The notes beneath the pieces were generated by a model. The model searched no databases. It worked only from the letters and a program-made list of their open reading frames with translations, and was not told where the DNA came from. From NCBI GenBank assembly GCA_001606155.1, contig LODT01000037.1:1674001-1738000 (forward strand): a stretch of DNA of 64,000 nt, read 5' to 3'. A program made the position numbers and the translations under genes. Shown piece by piece: positions 30,788 to 42,563 of this stretch (the stretch's first letter is position 1; the number at the start of each line of letters is the position of its first letter). Source of the stretch: Tieghemostelium lacteum (lineage: Eukaryota > Evosea > Eumycetozoa > Dictyosteliales > Raperosteliaceae).

Positions 30788-32512
30788 TTATATATGTGGT
30801 ATATTAATTTTGTTTCTATTCCTAATGGTTTTTGGTTTCTTCCATGTTTTGAGAACTTTTGCAACTGATAAATCAACACCTTCGAATACACAATTTTTCA
30901 TAATACTACCTGAAAAGTTGGTATTACCATCAATGGATGCATTGGTAAAATCACAATGTGATAGGTTACAATTTGTAAAATCACATCCATGTAATTTAGT
31001 ATTTCTAAAATTACTACCTGTGAAATTTGAACAACTAAATATACTATTGGCTAAATTGGAACTTTTGTATAGAATACTAAGTTAGTAACCAAAAGAATGA
31101 AAAAGCAATAAGGTATCTACATACTTTGAAAAATTTGAATTTACAGAAGCAATTTCCAAACAAACATTATTTGTAAATTGTGAATTTGTAATTTCACAGT
31201 TTGAAAATGTGGAATTGGATGCTTTGGAGTTCTTAAAGAGTACTCTATCGAGTTTGGCATTAAAGAAATTTACATTAGTCAATAGTGTACTTTGGAAAGT
31301 ACATTCTGAGAGATTGGAATATTCAAATGTGGCACAGTTCAGATCGAGTCCATGGAAATTAGTTTTACAGAGATACAGTCCTCTGAGTCTTGGATAATCA
31401 TATGATGCATTGATAATCTTGATAATCTCAACTCTGGATAACTCTGGTTCATTTTTAATCTGTTCAGCCATTTGAGGCAATTTAAAGAACTCTGATTCCA
31501 TAATGAGACCTTTTTGATTGATACTTGATGATGTTGATTTTATAGGTGCGCAATATTTACCAGATCTCATAAAATCAAGAATGGATGGAAAGTATATTGG
31601 GTTTCTGTCAATGAATATTACTTCATCCTTCAGTACCAAATCTATTTGAAGTTCCACAACTTTGAATAGTAGTGACTGTGGATATGTTGATATAGTTCTA
31701 AGAGATGTTGCAAATAGAGTGCCTCCAACATTAAAATTAATTGGCATTGATTTGTCTAATAGATTACCTCTGATATTTATATAATTGTTATTAATCATAT
31801 TGGCAGTATTTACAGTTGCTTGTTGTTGTTGAATTTGGTGTGATGGCATTTGACTTTGTGATTGTTGTTGGTTTAAAGGTGGTGTTGTATAAGTTGGTGG
31901 TGATTGATTTTGGTTTTGTGAAATTGTAGATTGTGGTGTTAGATTAGGTGTAAGAGAAACTACAGGTGTTGAGCTAGATACACCAGGATTCATATTTAGT
32001 TTCTCTAGTGATCTACGACTAGTGATCATATTATCAAATTCTTCTTCATCTTCATGTGAAAGATCATCACTTGTTCTATCCATATCTACGATTTGTTGTA
32101 TCTGTAGTTCTTCCTCTTCATTTAAAGGTACAGTTGCAGCATTTGTAGCAGTAGATGAAGAAGCCATGGAAACTGTGATATTGGGTAACACTGATTTTGT
32201 CAATTTATTTAAAGTAGATTGTCTAGACATGGTTTTAGTACTGTTTACTAATAATTCCGATGCCTCTTCAACTGATGAATTAGACCCTTTTCTAGGATTC
32301 AATTGTTCATCATTCATCATATTAAGATAATGTTGGTCACCATTATAGTACTGTTTAGAGAACCTATTTAAATCAACACCATCTACATTTAATGATGGTG
32401 GTTCTTGATCTTCCTCATCACTGTTATTCATATCCATCATATTAGATACCTGTTGTCTAAATGAATGAAAACTCTTTTTCGAAGACAATGATCCTCTACC
32501 ATTTGTAATCAT
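30788..32512 (-). CDS. BTB/T1 (KCTD-like) protein with pentapeptide repeats
   Basis: Two exons, 32512-31125 and 31076-30788, across a 48-bp intron (the shortest here) in phase 2; 558 residues. Residues ~1-235 are low-complexity (Ser, Asn, Gln, acidic). A T1/BTB fold follows (INFNVGGTLFATSLRTIS, then VIFIDRNPIYFPSILDFMRSGK), then pentapeptide repeats A(N/D)Lxx such as LRGLYLCKTNFHGLDL, CTFQSTLLTNVNFFNAKL and, after the intron, SNFRNTKLHGCDFTNCNL. This is the KCTD9 architecture, in which BTB recruits Cullin-3 and the pentapeptide helix binds partners. The frame join SNFS-N-ILYKSSNL keeps the repeat register, supporting the tiny intron. The stop is 70 bp from the convergent FNIP gene. Confidence 0.88.
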
Positions 32513-32838
32513 TCTATCCTCTAATTAATATTATATATTATATTATATAATTGTAAAATTAAATATTATAATAAAACACAACCTCTTTCTAATTATTAGA
32601 ATTTGTAAAAAGAAAAAAATTTAGAATACTGAAACATAACCCCTTTGAATTGGTGGTGTCATTTGATTTTTTTTTTATCAGATTTGGGCGTTTTCGACCT
32701 GATCGATTTAAGATGCTTGTGTAATTCAATTTAAAAAGGTGTTATTTTGTGGTGTCTTATTTGATATATTGCATTATTGTCATTTTTGATGGTTTATTAT
32801 TTATTTTTTTTTCTAATAACAATAAGTGTATATATTGA
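32513..32838. other. Intergenic, nothing supported
   Basis: 326 bp upstream of the KCTD-like gene and downstream of the second HACD gene. Only T-rich and A-rich runs; no gene or RNA seen. Confidence 0.5.
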
Positions 32839-33599
32839 TTAGTTTTCTTTTTTGGTTTGAGAAGTTGGTGTAGCTTTAGTGTTTCCACCAGTTGCAATAA
32901 ATCTCTTTCTTTGTGAAATCATATGCATGTATAACCATGGTAAACCAACTACATAAAATATCAATGAGAATTTCAAAAAGAATGCAAAATCAAAAGATAC
33001 ATTAAGGAAATTTGGCATGGAATAGGTAAGAACTTTGTTTTCGGTAACAAATGGAATAGATGCTAAAATTGTACTAGTTTCACCTAAAACTCCCATTGGA
33101 TATAATATATAGAATGTAGTGTATCTTTAATGATTGATAGTTAGTATATTTATACTAACCTTCTTGAAAATTGATGAGTGAGTTGAATGTGATCTTACCT
33201 TAACCAACCCAAGAAATATGGTACCATATTGACAATAGATAGAGCATAGAAAGAGTAACGAATAACTTCAGTTATTGACCAACAAAATAGCATTAAAGTC
33301 AATGACCAATAGTTTTGAGTAGTTGGTACAATTGTAGCTAAGAATACGCATGCAACTCTTGAGAATACTTGAACAAATGTAGTTGCAACTGGTGTTTTAA
33401 CAATACCAATCAGTGAATGAACAATCTCTAAAACAGCAGCACCTTGGAATAAAATGACTTCCTTTCCAATGAGATCCCAAACTCCATTTGGATTGTACCC
33501 ATCTTTATGATGTAATGCCAATTTCATTAAAATATATGCCCATCCAATAGTTTGTACTGCATTGTATAGTACTAAATATGCTTTTGAAACTACACCCAT
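32839..33599 (-). CDS. Very-long-chain 3-hydroxyacyl-CoA dehydratase (HACD/PHS1 family), copy B
   Basis: Two exons, 33599-33199 and 33124-32839, with a 74-bp intron in phase 2; 228 residues. Multi-pass ER protein with the PTPLA/PHS1 signature: catalytic Tyr142 and Glu149 in LYPMGVLGE, plus YNAVQTIGWAYIL, LEIVHSLIGIVKTPVATTFVQVFSR and WSITEVIRYSFYA. It catalyses the dehydration step of very-long-chain fatty-acid elongation. The C-terminal Gln/Thr/Lys tail ends KKEN, a dilysine ER-retrieval signal. This copy is closer to canonical animal/yeast HACD than copy A at 7.5 kb; intron positions differ. Divergent from the ATP12 gene, 275 bp apart, so they may share a promoter region. Confidence 0.93.
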
Positions 33600-33874
33600 T
33601 TGTATTATATCCTATATATTGTTGTTCAATTGCAACAAATGAAATTTTAAAAATTTAAAAAAAAAATCTTTTTTGTTTGTTTTCCCATTACTAATTACAG
33701 TAATTACTTACATCATTTATTCTAATATTTCATAACCGCGCACTCCTCTATCGCTACAGATATTTTTTATGTGTATTTTTTTGTAGGGGTTGTGTTTTAT
33801 TAAATTATTTGTTTTAAAGATATATAAATTAATAGATTTTTTTTAAAAAACGATTAATTTCATTTTTTCAGAAA

Positions 33875-35018
33875 ATGATCAAATCATCAATTAATTGCAT
33901 TAATAGAATAGTTTTAAAAAATTCAAGATCACTTTGTAGATTGAATACTATTAAAAGTAATAATGAATTGAGATATTTTAGTACATCATCAACATCTACA
34001 TCAACATCAGAAGCAGCTACAGCTAATAAAGCAAATGATAAAATATCATCAAAATCAAGTGGTAAATTTAAAACATTAATGTCCAGTAGCAGAGTAGGTG
34101 AAGAAGAAAGTATACCATATTTTGCAGGAGAAGCACTATTAGATGGTATCAGAGGTGATGGTACATCATTGAGATGGTATAAAGATGTAGGATACAGTTA
34201 TGATCCTGATACCAAATCCTATTTCCCACTACTCGATGGTAGAAAATTAAAAACTACAGGTGGTAATATACTATCAGTACCTAATAAAGAGTTAGTCATT
34301 GCAATGGCTGCTGAGTGGCAATCCGTTCGTAAATATATTCAAGTTTCAAGATTACCATTGGTATGTTCTATTATGCAGTTTAATAGTTATCTCTTTAGTA
34401 CCTAACATGATTTTTCAATAGAATCAAACAGTTATTACATGTATAGATATAAAAAAAGAAGGTAGAAATAAATTGATTGAAGAATTTATAAATCATTTAG
34501 GTACAGATCCAGTTTGTTACAGAGAAAGTAGAGAAAATAAATTGGGTTCATTACAAAAACAATATTATGATCCAATGATGGAGTTTGGCTCTAAATACTA
34601 TGGAATTCCATTTTTTTTGGCAACTGGTTTAGAGACTTCTGATCACCCACCAAAATTAGTTAAGGTAATATATAAGTCTGTCAATTGATATTGTAACTGA
34701 TAATTAGTACTAACAATGAATACACAGGCAATTAAAGATCATTTAGAATCAATGAATAATTGGGAACTAGTTTGTTTACAATTAATAGCATCATCATGTA
34801 AATCATTTTTGATTACTTTAAATTTGTATTATGGTAATATTAGATTGGATCAATTATATAATTCAATTGCAATTGAAGAAGAATATCAAGCTGAAATGTG
34901 GGGTAGAATACCATTTGGTCATGATCTAGCTGAATGTGAAACTCATAATGAAATTGCTCCACCTTTATTTGTTTTAAGAACTTTGAAACCAATTCCATTA
35001 CCAAAACAAATTAAATAA
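33875..35018 (+). CDS. atpaf2: ATP12 family mitochondrial F1-ATPase assembly chaperone
   Basis: Three exons, 33875-34360, 34422-34664 and 34728-35018, introns 61 and 63 bp, both phase 0; 339 residues. The N-terminus (MIKSSINCINRIVLKNSRSL...RYFSTSS) is a mitochondrial presequence. The ATP12 domain shows DVGYSYDPDTKSYFPLLDGR-type block (VxLDGRxLKT), SVPNKELVIAMAAEWQS, VSRLPLNQTVITCIDI, DPVCYRE, and MNNWELVCLQLIASSCKS. ATP12 binds the alpha subunit of F1 until it pairs with beta. All junctions restore conserved motifs; the third exon ends in LPKQIK. Confidence 0.93.
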
Positions 35019-35190
35019 ACTTATACTTAATCAAGTAAGCAATATATATATAATAATATAATTCTAAAATGAATAATTTTAAATTATTATAATTGTGATA
35101 TTTTAAATTAATTTTCTTTTTCTTTTTCTGGGATAGATTTCATTGATTTTTTTATATATCAATTTTTTAATTCACACTAACACTGCAAAA

Positions 35191-37160
35191 ATGGATGATG
35201 TTGATCAAATTATTTTAATTACAATTAAAGATTTGGGATGGTATGTTTAATTATTGAATATAGGTGTTTAGAATGGTGAATAAAGAATTGACAATAAATA
35301 TATAGTGAACTCAATGAAAATATCACAGGTGTAAAGGACTTTGATTGTGATATGACTTATGAATTCATTATATCCTATCTTAGATTGATTAATGAAAATA
35401 AGATAAATAATCTTCCAACTACATTACCAAAGAATATGTCAGCAAGAGTGAACACATGCTCTCTATTGTCGAATATAATTAAAGAGATGGGTTACAGATC
35501 AGAGTTATCTTATCATCAGATTTTGTATCCCAATGTAGGTGATACTAGAAAGATATTTACATTTCTAGGTCAGAATCTACCAAAGAAAGTAGATACTGAG
35601 ACTAAAGAAGGTAGAATGAAGCTTGAGGATCAGATTGCACTCTATTTTCAAAATACAGTAAAAGAGAGTTGGATACCCTATTTTTGTCCATTTTCAAAGA
35701 GGGTTCCTGGTAATTATAGTACTGCTAGATTATTCACTACTACAACTTTGAAGATACCATCTAAAGGTAGACAATTAAAGAATACTCCAGGTCTTGAGGA
35801 ATATTATCTTAGAGTTCTACCAGTGTTATCTAAACAGGTTAATAGATTCGATGATATTGCACCTTCAGTATTTGAATACAATCTAACTATATACGCAGAT
35901 GCACAAGAAAGAGATTTAGAGTGGAATAGTAAAGGTTCTGCATCTGGTCTCAACCCATTGGATTACAAAAAGAACAAAGCCAAGCAAATTCTCTCTAAAA
36001 TGAATAATAGTATAATGAACGATATGAACACTCAAAGTGCCTCTGGCTCGTCATTTGGAGGTCAAGATTCATTTTCAACACTTCTCAAGGAATTTGGTAC
36101 TGGTAAATGGGTAGATGCAAACCAGGGTCAATTTAACAGAAAGAAACTGTTTACTAATGAACATTTGTCTGGTGGTAATATAGATTTGAAACAACAGTCT
36201 ATGACTTCAGAAGAGACTGAAGAAGAGAGACAGGCAAAGAGACAAGAAGAACTTGACCAGTTACAATCTAAACTCAATGAGATTACAGATAGAATGCAAC
36301 AATTTGTTAAGGAGATTGAACAGTTTGCATCAATGATGAGACAAGTTGAATCTGAGAATGTTGAACAAGATCAACGTAGAGAGACTCTAGAGAAAACTTA
36401 TAAACTAAAGAAAAAGACTTTTGGATTGTTAGATGACGCCGAAGGAAACATGAAAGAACTTCAAGGACTCTGCAACCAAACCTCACAAAATCTAGTAGAA
36501 CTCTCAATGGAATGGGAGAAAGTTCGTCAACCTATAGTAGAGAAATACCGTTCCATTAAAGACAAGAAAATGAACCAACAAGATGAAGCCAAATCAAAGA
36601 TTGAGAGAATCAAGGAAATGTCTGAACTCATAAAGAAATTGGTACACGACATTCAACAGAGAGAAGAACATTTTTCACAACTCCAAGAAGCCTACAAAAC
36701 AGCACCAAAAGACACCAACCGTTCTATATACACTAGAAGAATTATGGAGTCTGTAAAGAACATCAAGAAACAAAAAGTTGATATTGATAAAGTCTTATTG
36801 GATACCAAAGCTCTACTTAAAGAGATCAATACCATCACTGACAGTGCCTATCGTTCACATGAAGTCATTAAAGATCTATTGTCAAAAGAGGATAGAAAAG
36901 ATCCACTTTCTAAACAAGTAGTTAGAGTCTTCTCCACTATTGAAAGTAAATTTGAACAATTGTACATCTCCATCGATGAAACTGGTCAATTTAGAAATAA
37001 CATTTTGAATCTAAATTCAAAAATTGATCATTCAACTCAAAAGTCTAATACTCTAAATATGGATCGTCTAGTCATTGATCTCAAGAATGTTAAAGAAGAA
37101 AATCAAACTCTAATTAAAACCATTAAAGCAAAAATACAACAACAAAATCAACAACAATAA
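35191..37160 (+). CDS. ccdc22: CCDC22 homologue (CCC complex, endosomal recycling)
   Basis: Two exons, 35191-35240 (MDDVDQIILITIKDLG) and 35306-37160, intron 65 bp in phase 2; 634 residues, close to the 627 of human CCDC22. N-terminal calponin-like (NN-CH) domain with MSARVNTCSLLSNIIKEMGY, LSYHQILYPN and FLGQNLPK, matching the human LYPSE/FLAERLP region. Then a linker with WIPYFCPF and a long C-terminal coiled coil from about residue 300. CCDC22 pairs with CCDC93 and COMMD proteins and acts with WASH and Retriever in endosomal sorting. A Gln run ends the protein. Convergent with PUS7, 52 bp apart. Confidence 0.92.
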
Positions 37161-37212
37161 ATCTTGTCATCATACCTAGTAGCTATTTTTTAATTTAAAT
37201 TAATAATAATAT

Positions 37213-39314
37213 TTATTGTTCTTTTATATCCAATTTCTTTGTTTGTGGTTGTTCATCATTATTGGAATTATTATTGTTATTATCATTATTATCTGTAGTT
37301 GTTGAACTGTTTGAAATTTCATCTAATTTACGCTTATTTCCATAATTCTTTTGATTTGCATTCTTATTTATAGAAATTTGGTTTTGGAAATCTGAAGAAT
37401 TTTTGAGAATTTCTCTATAGGCCATGGTTGCATAGGTACCTGGATGGAGGTTAAATGAAACTACAAGTGATTTAAATTTACCATTTTCCAATGAAACAGG
37501 TTCTGGTTTGTTTTTAAGTATATCCATATCAGATTGTGTGAGATCATAGTTTGGATCATCATGATTTATAATACGATATGTTACATCATTGGCTTGTTCT
37601 ATAACCTTTCTATAGACACCTTTTAGTCCATAGACTTTGTTTGAAATCTTTTCTAAACGTTCAATTGATAGACCATCATTATGTAATGCTTCTAAATACT
37701 TTTCACCAATTATATTTTTTGGTAACTGGATATTGTCACCTATCAACGGCATTACCAATTGAGAGATACTATATCTATTCGAATCCAAATCCTCTTGTGT
37801 TACAAATGCAATTTTAATATTCTTTTTTACCACTTCCGAAGCATCTTCTTCAATCTCTTGTTGTTCAGGTTCTTTATCTTTTTCTTCACTGTTATTTGTA
37901 GTTGATGCAGTGGCTGTAGTTGTAGTGGTGGTTGATGCAACAGGTTCCTCTGAAACAGCAACAATATCACCAACTACTAATTGTCTACCAAATGTCTCTA
38001 TTCTTAGAGATGACATGTGATTCCAGAGATAGGATTGGTAAGCATGAGGGTAAAGCATACGAAGTGTACGTGGAATATTATCAAAAGCCCCTTCAAAATT
38101 CTTTGTGTTCTTTAGACCAATCAAAAACATTTTTTCACCAGTTAATTGATGTGGAAGCATACTTATAGTCTTATTAATATCACCAGTTTCTTTATAGTAT
38201 TTTCTTGCTTTGGTAGCACCTTCTCTTTCATTTTCTCTTGGATCCAAAAGAAGTGATGCAACTTTCTCAAAATCACCCTTTAAAACTGCTTTACCAATTT
38301 CGTGAGTACCAATCTCACCAGTACCAAATCTCTGTGTACCAAAGTAATTCATAAAACCAGTTTGTTTGAAATCCTCAACAGACTGAGTAATCAACTGATC
38401 GTTAGCATCTTGAATGTCTCTAATGGCAACAGTAAATCTATTACCATTGAGATTACCTAATGACAATTGACGATTGGTGAATTTAAAATCATCAATTCTC
38501 ATCACAGGTTGAATATTAGCTAACTTCTTGTTAACTTCTGACAATCTTTTAGGAGTGACTTTGTAAACTGTAACTTTTTGAACTGTTATACCTCTCTTAT
38601 CTTTTGTACCTGCAATTGAGAATAATTTTGAACTCTGTTGCAGATACTTTGACAAGACATTCAGAGCATCCATTGAATCCCTGTTTTCTTTATACAATGA
38701 AAACTCAACATATTTTGGTTTATCTGATGGATATCTATCGTCAAGTAGTCTTTTAGTATTCTTATTTCTCCCAGAGAGAACTTTTACAGCACAATCCACA
38801 GTCTCAGTTGCCAAAAAGAATCTTTGTTTCATCAATTTATGTAATTTAGTTCTCTTTTCTTTATCAGCATCAGATTTGAATAAAAAAATTGCCTTTTCAT
38901 CACTCTTATTCGTACCATTATAAAATATTAAAAATTCTTTTTGTTGATCTTCGCCTACTAATTCTTTTAACTCAGTTTCTTTATCTACACTTTCATCTCC
39001 ATTAAATTCATTCTAAAGAATGATCTTATGTTAATAACCATCTCGTTGAACTTTGGTTTTAAAAAGCATATAATACATACAGATCTATCATAGTATTCTA
39101 AATCTTTTAATCTTACAACAGTATTATTCTCATCAATTTCATTGACAAGAAAATCACTGTATCTATTCTTTAATTTACCTGTCCATTTATCACCTTTTCC
39201 AAGGAAAACTCTTATACCTAATTTCTCTTCAGTTCTTTCAACTTTATTTAAAATTTTATCTGAATTGGTGGTATCATTATTTGAATCATTGGTGGTGATT
39301 GATGTTTCTGACAT
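37213..39314 (-). CDS. pus7: TruD/PUS7-family pseudouridine synthase
   Basis: Two exons, 39314-39081 and 39012-37213, intron 68 bp in phase 0; 677 residues. The start at 39314 is the ATG that follows a non-ATG frame extension. TruD features: VFLGKGDKWTGKLKNRYSDFLVNEID near the N-terminus, the catalytic motif AGTKDKRG with Asp216, LSLGNLNGNRFTVAIRDI, and NYFGTQRFG. It isomerises U to pseudouridine in U2 snRNA, tRNA and mRNA at UNUAR sites. The C-terminal third has a Thr/Glu-rich insertion (residues ~430-465) and an Asn-rich tail. Divergent from the transporter gene to the right across 0.95 kb. Confidence 0.92.
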
Positions 39315-40266
39315 TATCACTTAAAACGAAATTCAATATTTTTTTTTTCATTTTTAATTTTTATTCAATCATTATTCCAATGATTGTCATTTTTGATATC
39401 ATAGACAATAGTTTTAATAAAAACCACTATAGTGGTGAATGTGAGTGGGGTCTGTTATTCTCTATAGATTAAAATAGATAATTATAATTTTTTTTTATAT
39501 TATTATTTTATTTTTATATTATTATGAAAATCAATCACAACCAATTATAACATTCATTTACACTTTACTTTAAAAGATAAATTTTAAAAAAAAATAACCT
39601 GTTTAGTGTTTTTTATATTCTCTATTATTCATATCTGTATTTTTAAACAATTTAACAAAAACGAGTGGTGCAGAGAAAGTAATCCAAATTCTTAAGAGAA
39701 ACAACCTTTTAATTAATTCACCAATAATTTATTAATTATTAAAATATAATATTCTATTTATTACAACATATTACAAAAATATATATTTAATTGTTGTTGT
39801 ATGTTACATTGGCTAATTTCTACAAACAATATTGCAGTGGGTAAAAAAAAAAAAGAAATCAAAATCAAGTTGCGCATCACCATTGGTACCCCAAAATATT
39901 CTTTCGTTTTTGTTATCGTCGGATATCAAAATATAAAATTAAAAAAAACAAAATTTAAAAAAAACCTTCTTCGGGATAAGATTTAAGCCTCATTACCGTT
40001 GGAAAGGCCCTTAACAATCCCCTTATAAATAATATATTTGATTATTTTTAGGACACCATCTTATAGAAAAATAGTAAGAATAATCAAAACTCCGTGAGGT
40101 CTAGGAGTAGGAGGAAAACCCAGATATTTCGTAATTTAATTGATATTAACTATAATTTTTTATTTTCTACAATTTAGTTTTCTAATACTCCACTCACAAA
40201 CAACTACTACTCCAATTGTCTCTCTTTCGTTTTTTCTGGTATTTTAAAAATTGGTCTAAAACGAAA
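39315..40266. other. Divergent intergenic tract with a GC-richer patch
   Basis: About 950 bp between PUS7 and the transporter gene. Mostly AT-rich, but 39960-40125 is more mixed, with TTAAGCC facing GGCCCTTAA across 17 bases (a possible hairpin), a run GTGAGGTCTAGGAGTAGGAGG, and a stretch TTATTTTTAGG resembling an Sm site. No tRNA, snRNA or coding region could be recognised. It might hold a small non-coding RNA. Confidence 0.35.
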
Positions 40267-42161
40267 ATGGATTCACAATTAAATAATAGTATAACTAGTC
40301 AAGATGGTAATAACAATAATTATTCTCCATCTAAACCTGGTGAATCTCAAGAAATTATAATTGTTAATAGAGACGACTCCATTATTGAAACTATATCAGA
40401 TAAGAAGGATGAGAATTTAAAATCCAACCAAAATAATGACAGTGAAAATGGTACACCAAAATACTCTAGATGGAATATCAATTTTTATCTAAAACAACAT
40501 AGGGATGAAACTAAAATTATTGCTGCTTCCATGATTTATAAATTTGCTTTTGAAACTTTTTCAAGTGCACTTGGTTTGGTAGTATTAACTAGATTCGAAA
40601 CCAACGGTGTAACTTTCTTAGCTGTAATGAATATTATTTATTTTTTAGCACAAGTATGTATTAATATTTTTGATAAAAACTCGTCTTTATATGAAAATAC
40701 TAATTTTATAATAATTAAATTTTATTTTAACAATATATGTAAAAATAGAGTGTTGGTAGTGTTTTAGTAAATCCATTTGTTAGACAGTTTAGAGCTAGTA
40801 GAGTTGTAGGTACAGTTATGATTCTAATGGGTGTGCTCATTAGTATTTTGATTATTGTAGAGGCAGCTAGTGGTGGTACAATTACCAAACTTGGTGATTG
40901 GGGACGTTATTTTATCGTTCCATTCTATCTGTTTATGGGATTGTTTCTTGGTATGATTGAAGTCAGTAGAAAATTGACTCCACGTCAGATTCTGGGTAAT
41001 GATAATGAAAAATTATCAAAATTCAATGGTCTTATTCACTTATTTTATGAGACTGCTGGTACTGCTGGTGCATTTCTAAGTACTGCTTTGATAAAAAGTT
41101 TAGGTCCAATCTATGCTCTGTCACATCAACCTGTATTTTATATCGTTGCTGGTATTTGTTTCCTCTTTGTAAGTGAGCCTTTCCCTTCAAAGATTGCAGT
41201 TTCTGAAGAGAATAAATCATCTTTAACTGCTGCCATTCAAGAAAAGAATCCAATAAAGAGAACACTCAAGAGGGCTGCCAGAGAAGTAATGATGTATTTC
41301 CACGGACTTTATGTTGGAGGTAAAAACGTTCTTTCTGTTAAATACTGGTGGATTCTGTTTACTTATGTATTACCACAGGTCTTACATAGACTCTTGGAGA
41401 ACTTATTGTTCCCAACATTTGCCAAAAAAGTTCTTCATGATGGGTCATTGAGTGGTATTCTAACTGGAGGTTCAAATGCTGGTGAGGCTGTTGGAAGTAT
41501 TATGGTAGTTAAATTTGGTAAAAAAGTTAAAAATCCAATGTGGTGGGTTAGAGTTGACGGTTTGTTTTGTACATTGGTATGGATGTTGGCATATCCACCA
41601 AATCTCTCACCAGTTGCTATTGCATGTTCACTGATTCCTATATTCATTATTGTCAGTTCATCATGGGCTGCAGGTGACATTTCTCTACTTTCATTTATCC
41701 AATCAAAATTCCCATTGAATATACAATCTAATGACAATGTTGTTCAATCCAATGATCAAGAGTTAATGGATTTATCCAATTCCTCAAATTCAGTGTCAAC
41801 AAGTTCCGTTGAGTCTGATATATCTGAGATACCACTGGAGAATATTAAAGATGATAAAGACAAGAAATCAGATTCCATTGAAGAAGAAGAGAGCTCAACT
41901 CAATTTGAAAATGATATTTCAGATGAAGATGATGCACCACCTGGATCACCATTGGCATCTGTTATTGGGTTTCTATATGCATGTTATGCTATTATCATCT
42001 CACTCTTATCATTTGGGCTTGGTAGAGTTATGGATCATTTTGCAAACCAAGGTGATATCTCTAGAGGTTTCTTCTGGATTGGTGGTGTTGGTTTTACTGT
42101 ATGTGGTGGTATCATCATTTTTACCAGTTTCTTTGCTCACTCTGATGTACGAAAAAAATAA
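40267..42161 (+). CDS. Major-facilitator-type membrane transporter
   Basis: Two exons, 40267-40653 and 40749-42161, intron 95 bp in phase 0; 599 residues. The ATG at 40267 (MDSQLNNS) is chosen over an upstream non-ATG extension. A ~75-residue polar N-terminus is followed by about 11-12 hydrophobic spans in two bundles (IIAASMIYKFAFETFSSALG, MILMGVLISILIIVEA, FIVPFYLFMGLFLGMIEVSR, ... VIGFLYACYAIIISLLSFGLG). A long acidic Ser/Asp/Glu loop (residues ~490-550) separates the later spans. The layout fits MFS proteins of the dictyostelid type; substrate unknown. The RxxxR-like loop near QFRASRVVG follows the second span. The splice join VNPFVRQ restores a span. Confidence 0.75.
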
Positions 42162-42563
42162 TTAATTTGATTTAAATCAAATATATATATATACCAATTT
42201 TTATATAACAAAAAACAACAAACATATAATATAATAATAGATTTCACAATGATATAAAATTAATATTTATATCAACATAACAAAAATTGAATTTCTAAAG
42301 AATAGAAATCTCAAATAAAAGATCTTTTAAATTAAAGTAACTCTTTTATTTATTTTCAACTCATCCAATAATAATAACAATAAGAATTGGATGTGATTAA
42401 CAGGATCAAGAAGAATACAATTTATTATTTTTTTAGATTAAAAATAATAAAGATTTTAATTCAAATTTTTAGATATATATTTTTTAAATAAATATATATC
42501 TATTGTATTTATATAATAAAGCCTCTATAATATAATATAATTTTATTTTTTTTTATAATTTAT
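42162..42563. other. Intergenic, convergent, nothing supported
   Basis: 402 bp between the stops of the transporter and bZIP genes. Very AT-rich with several AATAAA-like polyadenylation signals on both strands. No gene seen. Confidence 0.5.

Noticed and set aside
30759-31085. 108-codon plus-strand frame
   Set aside because: Antisense to exon 2 of the KCTD-like pentapeptide gene.
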